NCBI RefSeq assembly: GCF_029893965.1
Contig: NZ_JARXXP010000002.1
Coordinates: forward strand, 310,001-374,000
Source: Paenibacillus sp. PastM-3
GTDB taxonomy: Bacteria; Bacillota; Bacilli; Paenibacillales; Paenibacillaceae
Direction of reading: 5' to 3'
Length of the DNA: 64,000 bases
Shown: in pieces, positions 1 to 7,807 of the stretch
Layout: the number at the start of each line of letters is the position of its first letter
Numbering within the stretch: the first letter of the stretch is position 1
Notes under the pieces: model-generated
The model's input: only the letters and a program-made list of their open reading frames with translations
Database searches by the model: none
What the model was told of the DNA's origin: nothing
Translations under genes and position numbers: made by a program

Positions 1-234
1 CGCCGAAGAAGAACTGCTGCTGTTCGACTTTTGGGCGATCTGCGCTTCAATCTGCTTAATTTGCTGCTCAAGCTGCTTCGTCTTGGTTTCTTTGGTCTTC
101 TCGTCATCCTTGCTGGCTTCGACTTTTTCGAGCTCGGCCTCCAGCTTTGCTTTTTGCTTCTCAAGTGCGCTGGTGTCGGTCGCAGCGGATGAATAAGAAG
201 CGGAAGCTGCGGATGTCGCGGATGAAATATTCAT
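1..234 (-). CDS. FlxA-like protein, partial (C-terminus outside window)
   Basis: The first 78 residues are visible and the gene runs off the left edge. After a Ser/Ala/Thr-rich start (MNISSATSAASASYSS...), the chain from about residue 24 is Glu/Lys/Gln-rich with heptad-like spacing (KQKAKLEAELEKVEA, QLEQQIKQIEAQIAQ) and should form a coiled coil. This matches the small FlxA-like family of Bacillales, whose role is poorly defined. The start is chosen because AGGAGG lies 7 bases upstream of this ATG. No partner gene is visible. The family call rests on composition and layout only. Confidence 0.6.
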   Translation of the reverse strand, partial: MNISSATSAASASYSSAATDTSALEKQKAKLEAELEKVEASKDDEKTKETKTKQLEQQIKQIEAQIAQKSNSSSSSSA

Positions 235-335
235 GCCTGTTCCTCCTTTTCCCTTTCAATATATACCTCTAGCCCCAATAGAACGTTAAAATGGGCTGAA
301 AGTTTGCTGAAAGTAAGAAAAGGGGCGACGGTCCG

Positions 336-1229
336 TTACGCCTGCTCGTCCAGAGCTGGGGCTGCGGCAGGCCGCGGTTTCCGGTTGACCAGCATTACAC
401 TCAGCAGAATAATGACCAGACCTGCCAGTGTATTAGCATAAACGGGCTCATTCAGAAACAGCGCACCCCACATCAGGCCGAAGACCGGCACCAGAAAGGT
501 AACACTTACGGTTTTCACTGCACCCACACTCTGAATCAGGTAAAAATACAACAGGTACGCCACTGCCGTACAAACAAGAGACAGGCCGAGCACGGAGTAT
601 ACTGCTGCAGCAGACGGCAGATGCCGGGGAGCGAAAATAACCGCCAGCGGGAACAAGACAACAGCAGCACCGAGCTGCTGGCCGGCTGCAAGCGTGAGCG
701 GCGCCAGATCACGGCCGACCCGCGAAGCGTAGAGACCGCCAAGGCCATAGGCCAGTGCTGCCCCGAGTGAAAAAAGGACGGACAGCAGCGTCTTTCCGGC
801 CAGCGGTACCGGGCTCCAGCCGACCAGAACCGCTACCCCTGCAAGACCGATAACCAAACCGATGGATTTGGACAGGCCCGGCTTCTCGCCCCGGATGCCC
901 CAGGCGGCAAGCGCTGTGAACATAGGGGTCGTAGCATTAAGAATCGCCGCCAGCGAAGCGTTCAGCTCCAGCTCCGCCATGCAGATCAGCGTGAACGGCA
1001 GTGCAGCGTTCAAGGCACCGAGCAGCAGGAACGGCTTCCAGTGCCGGAGAAGCGCCAGCTGCCTGCGGGTTATCCTCGCATACAGCAGCAAAGCGGCCGC
1101 CGCCAGCGCCACCCGGAGCTCGGTTGTAAACACCGGACCCAGCTCGGGAGAGGCGATCCGCATGAACAGAAACGATGCGCCCCAGGCAAAGGCGAGCAGG
1201 AGCAGGACGGTAAAGTCTTTTCGGCTCAT
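336..1229 (-). CDS. DMT-superfamily (EamA) transporter
   Basis: A 297-residue integral membrane protein with about ten hydrophobic segments arranged as two EamA repeats (roughly residues 5-135 and 148-280), the usual length and fold of drug/metabolite exporters. The N-terminus (LLLLAFAWGASFLFMRI) and the second repeat (ALAYGLGGLYASR) are typical. The substrate cannot be read from the sequence. The start has a strong AAGGAGG site 6 bases upstream. It overlaps the upstream MFS gene by 4 bases (ATGA), so the two exporters are probably one transcript and translationally coupled. Confidence 0.88.
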   Translation of the reverse strand: MSRKDFTVLLLLAFAWGASFLFMRIASPELGPVFTTELRVALAAAALLLYARITRRQLALLRHWKPFLLLGALNAALPFTLICMAELELNASLAAILNATTPMFTALAAWGIRGEKPGLSKSIGLVIGLAGVAVLVGWSPVPLAGKTLLSVLFSLGAALAYGLGGLYASRVGRDLAPLTLAAGQQLGAAVVLFPLAVIFAPRHLPSAAAVYSVLGLSLVCTAVAYLLYFYLIQSVGAVKTVSVTFLVPVFGLMWGALFLNEPVYANTLAGLVIILLSVMLVNRKPRPAAAPALDEQA

Positions 1230-2524
1230 TGCCGTCCTCCTTCTCGGCCTCTGCAGAGCAGCAGGTAAGACAGGACGGACAAAAGACCGGCGGAGGCGAT
1301 CACAACGGCCATCGGCAGCGCCGTTTCATCTCCGCCGATACCGACCAGCGGAGCGACACAGCCGCCAAGAAGCAGCGGGAGCAGTCCGAGCAGCGCCGAA
1401 GCGCTGCCTGCCGTCTCCGCCTGATCCTGCATTGCCAGTGAAAAGGTCGTTGTGCTGATCATCCCGACGCTGGACACAACAGCAAGCAGGCAGATGAGAA
1501 TCGGCCATATGCCGCCGCCAGACAGAACCGTAATCAGCAGCAGGACTCCGCCGAGCGCACAGAGCAGCAGACCGCTGGCCAGAAGCCTGCGCTCGCCGTA
1601 CCTGCCGGACAATCTGCCGGCGATTTGTCCGGTAATAATAATGCCGAGCCCGTTAACGGCAAAGATCAGGCTATACATCTGCGGCGACACTCCGAACATA
1701 TTTTGCAGCACAAAGGAAGAACCGGAAATATACGCGAACATGGCCGCCATTACAAAGCTCTGGGATAGCGCATAGCCCATAAACCGTCCGTTGCGGAGCA
1801 GACCGCGGAAGGTGAGCAGCGTGCCTTTCAGGCCGCTTTTTACGCGCCGTTCCTTGGGCAGCGTCTCCGGCAGGCGCAGCAGAATCGTTGCACAAAAAAG
1901 CAGACCGGCCGCAAAGAGCACAAAGAACACACCCTGCCAGGTCGTTACTCTCAGCAGCTGTCCGCCGATAATCGGCGCAAGAATCGGCCCCAGCCCGTTA
2001 ACAATCATCAGGAGCGCAAAGAACTTGGTTAATTCGGAGCCGCTATACAGGTCACGGACCGCAGCGCGCGAGATAACCACACCTACCGAGCCGGCCAGCC
2101 CCTGGATGAAACGCAGCACAATCAAAAGGCCGATCGACGGGCTGAAGGCACACAGCAAGGAGGATACGGTATAAATCAGCATGCCGATCAGCAGCGGGCC
2201 GCGGCGGCCGTGAACATCGCTCAGCGGACCCGCCACCAGCTGCCCGGAGGCCAGTCCCAGCAGAAAGAAGGTCAGGCTAAGCTGTACCAGCGCTGCGCTC
2301 GTCTCAAAATGACGGGCCAGCTCCGGCAAGGCCGGCAAATACATGTCGATCGACAGCGGGCCGATTGTAGCAATCGCCCCCAGTATAACTGCCAGCTGCA
2401 GCCGCTGGCTGCGGGACGGGCCCTCTGCCGCAAGCATGCGGCTATCCATCTTTTCTCTAATCATTTTTCTATGACGCCAACCTTTCTCCAGCAGCCTTAA
2501 CAGCCTGTTTTTAGTAATCTTCAT
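1226..2524 (-). CDS. MFS transporter, Bcr/CflA drug-resistance type
   Basis: A 12-segment major facilitator protein. The segment IGPLSIDMYLPALPELA and the following loop with GPLSDVHGRRGPLL are the signature of the Bcr/CflA (DHA1) subfamily, which exports drugs such as bicyclomycin or chloramphenicol-like compounds by proton antiport. The annotated start gives 432 residues with a basic leader of about 40 residues before the conserved part. No good ribosome binding site precedes it, so internal ATGs (MIREKM or MDSRML, residues 21 and 26) are possible true starts. First gene of a two-gene exporter operon with the overlapping EamA gene. Confidence 0.87.
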   Translation of the reverse strand: MKITKNRLLRLLEKGWRHRKMIREKMDSRMLAAEGPSRSQRLQLAVILGAIATIGPLSIDMYLPALPELARHFETSAALVQLSLTFFLLGLASGQLVAGPLSDVHGRRGPLLIGMLIYTVSSLLCAFSPSIGLLIVLRFIQGLAGSVGVVISRAAVRDLYSGSELTKFFALLMIVNGLGPILAPIIGGQLLRVTTWQGVFFVLFAAGLLFCATILLRLPETLPKERRVKSGLKGTLLTFRGLLRNGRFMGYALSQSFVMAAMFAYISGSSFVLQNMFGVSPQMYSLIFAVNGLGIIITGQIAGRLSGRYGERRLLASGLLLCALGGVLLLITVLSGGGIWPILICLLAVVSSVGMISTTTFSLAMQDQAETAGSASALLGLLPLLLGGCVAPLVGIGGDETALPMAVVIASAGLLSVLSYLLLCRGREGGRQ

Positions 2525-2607
2525 ACTAACTGATCGGGGCGGAAAGATTCAATGCTTTTTAAGCGGAGCCGGACTGCAGCGTTCTTGCTTCGTTCAGCCG
2601 GACATAG

Positions 2608-2633
2608 AAAAAGGACTCCCGAAAGGAGCCCTG
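2608..2633 (-). terminator. Rho-independent terminator of the AAA ATPase gene
   Basis: Reading the minus strand, an 8-bp stem (AGGGCTCC pairing with GGAGTCCT, one G-T wobble) with a TTTC-type loop is followed by TTTTT. It begins 5 bases past the ATPase stop codon. Confidence 0.75.
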
Positions 2634-2637
2634 CCGC

Positions 2638-3456
2638 CTACTGCACCCTGCACAGATTATATTCGGTGTATGCCTCGCAGATCAGTCCGTATGCCAGCGC
2701 AGTGTCTGCTATGATCGCTTTGCGTCTGGCTTTCAGCACAATTTGCTCCATATCGGCAAAGCTGCAGCCGGCCAGCAGGCCTGCGGTTTCCTCCACGATC
2801 CCTTGCGCCTCCTGCTCCCTGCCGAGCAGCAGCCCGATGTACAGCCGCCTGTCCTCCTCACCCGGAGATGAATAGGTCATCCTCGTATCAAAACGGCGCC
2901 ACACCGCCGGGTCCAGCTCCTCCTCAAGATTGGTTGCGGCCATAAACACACTGTCACCCGCGAACTCGTCGAGACACTGCAGCAGCGTATTTACCACACG
3001 GGCCATCTCCTTGACCTCATCCCCGGAGTCGCGCATCCGCCCCAGCACATCAAATTCATCAAGAAACAGCACACATGGCACCCCGGCTGCATAGTCAAAA
3101 ATCTTCCGCACATTGCTGGCCGTCTCCCCCAAATGACTGTGAATCACCGTATCCAGCCGGACCAGGACAAGCGGCAGGTCCAGCTGATGAGCCAGGTGAA
3201 AAGCAGTCAGCGTCTTACCCGTACCGGGAGGCCCGAACATGACCAGCTTATTGGGCAGAGGCACATCTGCTGCTGCAAACCGCTCCTTCATACTGAGAAT
3301 CGTAATGAACTCATCGACAATTGTGCGGTTCTGCCCGCTCAGCACAATGTGCCTCGCCTTCCGCGCGCATTCCTTCGGCGTATACACGCTTGCCATATCC
3401 AGCCCCTTGGCCCGCGGGAGCCGGGCCTGGCTGTTGTTTTTCTTGCTGCTGTTCAC
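2638..3456 (-). CDS. Stand-alone AAA family ATPase
   Basis: A 272-residue single AAA module: Walker A GPPGTGKT (about residues 75-82), Walker B CVLFLDEFD (about 128-136), sensor-1 MAATN and arginine-finger region WRRFD. This is the fold of small FtsH/SpoVK-like remodelling ATPases that assemble as hexamers and act on protein substrates. There is no protease, membrane or substrate domain attached, and no partner gene on either side. The start is GTG with AAGGAG 12 bases upstream. It is transcribed alone, between the MFS gene and a repeat array. The target is unknown. Confidence 0.85.
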   Translation of the reverse strand: MNSSKKNNSQARLPRAKGLDMASVYTPKECARKARHIVLSGQNRTIVDEFITILSMKERFAAADVPLPNKLVMFGPPGTGKTLTAFHLAHQLDLPLVLVRLDTVIHSHLGETASNVRKIFDYAAGVPCVLFLDEFDVLGRMRDSGDEVKEMARVVNTLLQCLDEFAGDSVFMAATNLEEELDPAVWRRFDTRMTYSSPGEEDRRLYIGLLLGREQEAQGIVEETAGLLAGCSFADMEQIVLKARRKAIIADTALAYGLICEAYTEYNLCRVQ

Positions 3457-3617
3457 GTTATAGTATGCTCCTTATAGTTAAAGTCTGATTGCGACGTAAT
3501 AGTAATAATTACGATTAAATCATATCAGAGTTTGGAGCAAAATGCTACTCGGGGCTGGATGCGGAAATTATAAAGACAAATTTTATTGATGGCATTGGTG
3601 GCGGGCTGCGTTTGACA

Positions 3618-4161
3618 CATTAGAGGGAAAAATCCCACTAATGGCACCGGTGGCGGGCTGCGTTTAACCCATTAGTGGGAAAAATCCCTCTATTCGCAGG
3701 GGCAGCGGGCTGCGTTTAACCCATTAGTGTGAAAAATCCCTCTATTCGCAGGGGCAGCGGGCTGCGTTTGACACATTAGTGGGAAAAATCCCTCTATTGG
3801 CACCAGAAGCGGGCTCGGGTTGACCCATTAGAGGGAAAAATCCCTCTATTCGCACCTGAAGCGGGCTGCGTTTAACCCATTAGTGGGAAAAATCCCTTTA
3901 TTCGCACCAGAAGTGGGCTCTGTTTGACCCATTAGTGGGAAAAATCCCTCTATTCGCACCAGAAGCAGGCTGCGTTTGCCCCATTAGTGGGAAAAATCCC
4001 TCTATTCGCACCAGAAGCAGGCTGCGTTTGCTCCGTTAGTGGGAAAAATCCCTTTATTCGCACCAGAAGTGGGCTACGTTTGCTCCATTAGTGGGAAAAA
4101 TCCCTTTATTAGCAGGGGCAGCGCGGCTGAGTGTGCATTTTAGAGGGACAAAAAAGTAAAA
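3618..4161. repeat. Array A: 11 palindromic units, exact 52-bp period
   Basis: Eleven units begin with TTAG at 3620, 3672, 3724, 3776, 3828, 3880, 3932, 3984, 4036, 4088 and 4140: every interval is exactly 52 bp. Each unit has a 22-bp dyad (left arm TTAGTGGGA or TTAGAGGGA, four As, right arm TCCCTCTAT or variants) plus a 30-bp linker (consensus CGCACCAGAAGCGGGCTGCG then TTTGACCCA). The last unit is more decayed. The stretch 3457-3617 before it shows only the ATPase upstream region. No protein-coding function is likely. See array B at 45659 for a related array. Confidence 0.95.
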
Positions 4162-4222
4162 AACTGCCCGCAGGAGCTCCCAAGAGTTCATTCCCCTCTT
4201 GTCGGCGGCTCTGCGGGCAGTT
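4158..4222 (-). terminator. Terminator of the mhq-like operon (long hairpin)
   Basis: Inverted repeat AACTGCCCGCA / TGCGGGCAGTT, extended by GAGC/GCTC across a one-base bulge, with a 30-base loop. On the minus strand it ends in TTTTTTAC and TTTTTTG. It is the first strong terminator downstream of the hydrolase gene that ends at 4542, although 320 bases away. Confidence 0.55.
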
Positions 4223-4541
4223 GCGTCACAAGCATTGTGCCAATGGTGTTGCTGGTGTTACCAATTTCACCTGTAATTGTGCTGCTGGCGTACTAGATTT
4301 GCTGGTTATTCTATTGCTCGTGTCAATGAATTTTGTGTTTTGAATTTTGTGTTTTGATTTTCGTGTTACTGCCCCTTGTGTTACTGCTTCTTGTGTTACT
4401 GCTTCTTGTGTTACTGGTTCTGGTACTACTGGTTCTTATGTTACTGGTTTTTGCTTTCCGGGACTACTGGTGTTACTGGTGTTACCGGTGCTACCGGTAC
4501 TGCAACTCTTATACTCTCCGCAAGCACCTGTACGCCAAACC
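4223..4541. other. Low-complexity GTTACTGG-rich stretch, possible decayed collagen-like coding DNA
   Basis: About 300 bases without a supportable gene. Plus-strand 15-base quasi-repeats (TGTGTTACTGCTTCT) pass into GTTACTGGTGTTACCGGTGC. In one frame this reads GTTGVTGVTGATGT, in another VTGSGTTGSYVTG, which is the Gly-X-Thr style of bacterial collagen-like surface proteins. The frames do not join and there is no start site or ribosome binding site, so I treat it as non-coding or remnant. Confidence 0.4.
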
Positions 4542-5150
4542 TTACTTCCGCTGCTGCCCAAGCCAGTTTCTGGCCGCTTCGACCTCAGCCGTGCTCAGGC
4601 GGTGACCCTGGTTGCCCCAATGGGTGGCAACCTCAGCCCCGGCGCCCTGCAGCAGCTGCTCCAGCTCCCGGGTTTCCTCGGCCCGGATCAGCGGATCATT
4701 GGTGCCGGCGCCAATGAAGACAGCGGCGCCTGCCAGGGAAGGCCATACCAGTCCGCGCAGCGGAACCATCGGGTGCAGCAGCACCGCCGAGCGGAAAACC
4801 GGCCCGTAATGGAGCAGCAGGCTGCCGGCAATATTGGCTCCGTTGGAGTAACCTACAGCAACGAGATTACTGCTGTCGAAGCCGTACTGCTCCGCTGCAC
4901 TGTCCAGGAACTGCTTCACTTCATGTGTGCGGAAGACGAGGTCCTCCTCATCGAATACACCTTCAGCGAGACGGCGGAAGTAACGCGGCATGCCGTTTTC
5001 CAGTACATTTCCCCGGATGCCCAGCACCGAGGAGCCGGGAGACAGCATTTCCGCCAGCGGAAGCAGGTCATGCTCGTTGCCTCCGGTGCCATGGAACAAT
5101 ATAAGGGTCGGCCGGCTGGCATCTGTACCTTTTTTAAAAATATGAATCAT
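4542..5150 (-). CDS. mhqD: Alpha/beta hydrolase, MhqD-like carboxylesterase
   Basis: A 202-residue serine hydrolase of the phospholipase/carboxylesterase family. The oxyanion region FHGTGGNEHDLLPLA (residues ~18-33), nucleophile elbow GYSNGAN (Ser near residue 100), Asp in GTNDPLI and His in QGHRLS make up a full triad. In Bacillus subtilis the homologous MhqD belongs to the MhqR regulon that answers methylhydroquinone and catechol stress. Here it is the last gene of a doxX-dioxygenase-hydrolase operon and overlaps the dioxygenase by 4 bases. It probably hydrolyses a ring-cleavage or conjugate product; the exact substrate is not known. Confidence 0.85.
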   Translation of the reverse strand: MIHIFKKGTDASRPTLILFHGTGGNEHDLLPLAEMLSPGSSVLGIRGNVLENGMPRYFRRLAEGVFDEEDLVFRTHEVKQFLDSAAEQYGFDSSNLVAVGYSNGANIAGSLLLHYGPVFRSAVLLHPMVPLRGLVWPSLAGAAVFIGAGTNDPLIRAEETRELEQLLQGAGAEVATHWGNQGHRLSTAEVEAARNWLGQQRK

Positions 5151-6097
5151 ACGCGGTTCGCCTCCACTTCACGGATTTCAAAAGGACTCAGATTGGCTTC
5201 AATTACGGCACGGTTCGGTTCGAACCAGACCGGCAGCATCAGCTTCTGGCCCAGCTTATCCGGCTCCTCATCGCGGGCAAAGCCCGGAGGATCGGTAGCA
5301 ATCTCGAACAGGATGCCGCCTTCCTCGCGGAAGTAAATAGCGTTAAAATACTGGCGGTCCTGCACCGGCGTAGGCTGATAGCCATGGCTTTGGACAGTGC
5401 GGCCCCACTGAAGCTGCTCGGCATCATCTTTGGCGCGCCAGGCGATATGATGCACAGTGCCTGTGCCGCCGCCGCCCTGCGGTACCGGTGTAGTTTTGAG
5501 ATCAATAATGTTGCCGATGTCTGCAGAAGAACGGTAACGGATATACCCGTCGCCCTCGGCGATCTGCTCAAGACCCAGCGTGCGGGTCAGCGTATCGGCT
5601 GTTTTATCAGGATTCATGCTGTAGAGCACTGCGCCGCCAAAGCCTTTAATCGCATGCTCGGCAGACACTCCCCCGAAGGACCAGGTGCTGAGCGCGCCGG
5701 CTTCACGTTCCACCAGCTCGATCCGCAGCCCGTCATAATCGGCAAACGACAGATACGCTTCCCCAATCCGCGTTACTTTGGTCACTGGAATCCGGTAATT
5801 AGCCAGCCGCTGCTCCCAGAAGCCCAGCGAGCCTGCCGGCACAGCGTAGGTAGTCACTCCGACCTGGCCGCCGCCGATTCTGCCTTTGCGTCCGGTTGCC
5901 CAAGGAAAGAAAGTGATAATCGTACCCGGAGAGCCCTGCTCATCCCCGAAATAGAGATGGTACACCTCAGGCGCATCAAAGTTGATCGTCTTTTTTACAA
6001 GTCTGAGTCCAAGAATTCCGGCATAAAAGTCAGCATTCTGCTGCGCATCTCTGACAAAAGCGGTAATATGGTGAATCCCTGCAGTCTGAAGGGTCAT
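5147..6097 (-). CDS. mhqO: Ring-cleaving dioxygenase, VOC family (MhqO/MhqA-like)
   Basis: 316 residues made of paired VOC (glyoxalase/extradiol dioxygenase) modules. The first begins GIHHITAFVRDAQQNADFYA, the second near VHHIAWRAKDD, and metal ligands are visible as His in HHIT, His in HHIA and Glu in GGILFEIATDPPGF. The family opens hydroquinone or catechol rings using Fe2+ or Mn2+. The start is the ATG with AAGGAG 9 bases upstream; a longer reading frame adds 27 residues without a good site. It lies between doxX and the MhqD-like hydrolase, as in Bacillus mhqNOP-type operons. Confidence 0.9.
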   Translation of the reverse strand: MTLQTAGIHHITAFVRDAQQNADFYAGILGLRLVKKTINFDAPEVYHLYFGDEQGSPGTIITFFPWATGRKGRIGGGQVGVTTYAVPAGSLGFWEQRLANYRIPVTKVTRIGEAYLSFADYDGLRIELVEREAGALSTWSFGGVSAEHAIKGFGGAVLYSMNPDKTADTLTRTLGLEQIAEGDGYIRYRSSADIGNIIDLKTTPVPQGGGGTGTVHHIAWRAKDDAEQLQWGRTVQSHGYQPTPVQDRQYFNAIYFREEGGILFEIATDPPGFARDEEPDKLGQKLMLPVWFEPNRAVIEANLSPFEIREVEANRV

Positions 6098-6210
6098 AAC
6101 ATCAATCTCCTTAAAGGTTTTTTGTGAATTGATAAGTTTTATGCAAAGACGTTCAGCATTTCCGAAAATGTTATGCAACCTGTATTAGCTAACGGGAGAC
6201 ATTCCCCGGC

Positions 6211-6621
6211 TCAGTTAAAAAAGAGGGCATCCAGCGAAATCGAACCCGGACCTGTCAACGCCACCGCTACTGCAACAACCAGGACTGTCAGCGGGAACTC
6301 AATTCCGTTGGCCGTCGACCAGAAGCCGTTCGGAGCATGAACCTTAATAATCGCCCCGAGCATCGTTGCCGCAATCAACACCGCCGCCACTGGTGTCAGC
6401 AATCCCGCTGCGAACAGCACCCCGCCAACCAGCTCCATAATTCCGGCCGCAACTGCCATCGCAACTCCCGGTCTGATTCCGATGGATTCCATCCAGCCTC
6501 CAGTTCCTTTAGGACCATAGCCGCCAAACCAGCCGAACAGCTTTTGTGCACCATGACCGATAAAAGCAACCCCGATAACCACTCTCAACAATAATAATCC
6601 TACACTAACCATTTTAAACAC
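6211..6621 (-). CDS. mhqP: DoxX family membrane protein (MhqP-like)
   Basis: A 136-residue protein with four hydrophobic segments; GLLLLRVVIGVAFIGHGAQKLFGWFGG is the classic DoxX N-terminus and is followed by GTGGWMESIG. MhqP of Bacillus subtilis is the same family, encoded with the ring-cleaving dioxygenase and induced by quinone-like electrophiles. It is the first gene of the three-gene operon. A perfect 18-bp palindrome sits 23 bases upstream of its start codon, which predicts direct repression by the neighbouring MarR protein. Its biochemical role (possibly quinone or redox chemistry at the membrane) is not settled. Confidence 0.9.
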   Translation of the reverse strand: MFKMVSVGLLLLRVVIGVAFIGHGAQKLFGWFGGYGPKGTGGWMESIGIRPGVAMAVAAGIMELVGGVLFAAGLLTPVAAVLIAATMLGAIIKVHAPNGFWSTANGIEFPLTVLVVAVAVALTGPGSISLDALFFN

Positions 6622-6643
6622 GCTCCATTCTCTTCTTTTTAAT

Positions 6644-6661
6644 TATCTTAACATTAAGATA
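6644..6661. promoter_or_regulatory. MhqR-type operator upstream of doxX
   Basis: Perfect inverted repeat TATCTTAACATTAAGATA, 23-40 bases upstream of the doxX start. It keeps the TATCT...AGATA outer arms of the Bacillus MhqR box, and a close relative lies upstream of the marR gene at 7393. Binding is inferred. Confidence 0.75.
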
Positions 6662-6844
6662 TAGACTAAATTTTTTTGGCATAAGCCAGATATATATCTT
6701 TCTTAATCCCGCACATCGTTAGTCTGCTAAACTGTCTCACACTAACTTACCGTAGAGATACCGGCACCGGCTGAGCTTTACTATCAGAGCATGCTCCAAA
6801 CCGGGTATGCCAGCACGCCCAGCCGTACAATTCCCAAAGAAATT

Positions 6845-7315
6845 CTACACGCCTTTGCCCAGCTTCTTGAGCAGTTCGATCGTCTGCTTCTTCTCGTCCT
6901 CGCTAAGTCCGCCCATCAGGCCGTGAATCGAGGCAACATGCTTGGGGAAAATATCGTCAAACAGCTCGCGGCCCGCCTCTGTAATCTCGGCATAGGTCAC
7001 CCGGCGGTCTTCATCACAAGGCACACGCTTCAGCAGTCCCCGTTTCTCCAGCTTGTCGATATTATAGGTAATGCTTCCGCTGGTTACCAGAATCTTCTCT
7101 CCAATCTGCTGAAGCGGAATCCGTGTCCGGTGGTACAGCACCTCCAGCACCATGAATTCAGCTGATGCCAGACCATGGCTCTTCATATCCCTGACTGCGT
7201 GATCCATTAGGCTCTTATATGCTTTGGACAAAACAACGAACAGCTTCAGTGATGCCGCCTGATCCAGGTCGGGGCTGCCGGTTGTTTTGCTAATCAGTTC
7301 ATTATAGTCGCTCAT
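6845..7315 (-). CDS. mhqR: MarR family regulator, MhqR-like quinone sensor
   Basis: 156 residues with the MarR winged helix: LKLFVVLSKAYKSLMDH, recognition region PLQQIGEKILVTSGSITYNIDKLEKRGLL and wing CDEDRRVTYAEITEAG. LFVVLS...EFMVLEVLYH and DIFPKH match what I know of Bacillus subtilis MhqR, the repressor of quinone-detoxification genes. The start is set by GGAGGT 7 bases before ATG (MSDYNEL), not the longer frame beginning at 7372. It is transcribed on the same strand as the mhq operon but from its own promoter, with an operator-like palindrome 78 bases upstream suggesting autoregulation. Confidence 0.88.
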   Translation of the reverse strand: MSDYNELISKTTGSPDLDQAASLKLFVVLSKAYKSLMDHAVRDMKSHGLASAEFMVLEVLYHRTRIPLQQIGEKILVTSGSITYNIDKLEKRGLLKRVPCDEDRRVTYAEITEAGRELFDDIFPKHVASIHGLMGGLSEDEKKQTIELLKKLGKGV

Positions 7316-7392
7316 CTTGCACACCTCCATTTCTCGTACATGCCGGTCACTTCTTGCGGGTGAACCGCTCATCCGTTATGTCTTTAAGTTAA

Positions 7393-7412
7393 TTATCTTT
7401 AAGTTAAGATAA
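7393..7412. promoter_or_regulatory. Second MhqR-type operator, upstream of the marR gene
   Basis: Arms TTATCTT and AAGATAA separated by 6 bases, matching the palindrome at 6644. The sequence TCTTTAAGTTAA is also present just before it (7381-7392), so the site may be doubled. The rest of 7316-7807 holds a small hairpin (CGTATCC TTTT GGATACG at 7493-7510) and the structured repeat at 7600. Confidence 0.65.
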
Positions 7413-7599
7413 ATATACGCCATCCATTCTCTATTGTCAACCGTTGATTGCAAAATTAATCTTGTCCGGGTTTGACCTCCCTATCAAAACGGCGTATCCT
7501 TTTGGATACGTGCTGCAGAGGCCGGCTGCTGCGGACCGGAGCCTGAGGATCTGCTATACCTCAAATACCCGGAGCCGGCAGGGACAAACAAGAGCCGTC

Positions 7600-7701
7600 A
7601 CAAGTAGAAACGGCTTCTCCGTCCTTCAGGGGAGGCAGCAACCGTTTCTGCGAGAAATATAAGGAGTATTGATAGCGTAGAACATATAAATTCTTATACT
7701 T
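7600..7701. repeat. Structured intergenic repeat, copy 1
   Basis: About 100 bp that recur at 37044-37143 in the same orientation. Stem A is formed by AGAAACGG and CCGTTTCT enclosing a small imperfect hairpin. Stem B is AAATATAAG (7655-7663) with CTTATACTT (7693-7701), one mismatch. The 45 bases from CGTTTCTGCGAGAAATATAA to the end are nearly identical in both copies, while the inner hairpin of stem A differs in sequence. It may be a small structured RNA or a non-autonomous mobile element. Lies 106 bases before mqnB. Confidence 0.8.
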
Positions 7702-7807
7702 TTTCAAATGAAGCTCCGGCCCTCTACAGCTTATAAACCGCAAGCCTTATTAAAAGTCTTCATTTCCCAAATACATTCTATTCTCTTTTATGAAAGGAGA
7801 CCTCTCA

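Noticed and set aside
3618-4161. CRISPR array
   Set aside because: Units are 52 bp with related linkers throughout, not short identical repeats with unique spacers, and no cas genes are near.
4347-5336. 329-residue plus-strand open frame
   Set aside because: It runs antisense through the MhqD-like hydrolase and starts in low-complexity DNA; no ribosome binding site and no family resemblance.
7561-7743. 60-residue minus-strand open frame in the structured repeat
   Set aside because: Open frame falls on the repeat, has no ribosome binding site, and the other repeat copy does not keep an equivalent gene.
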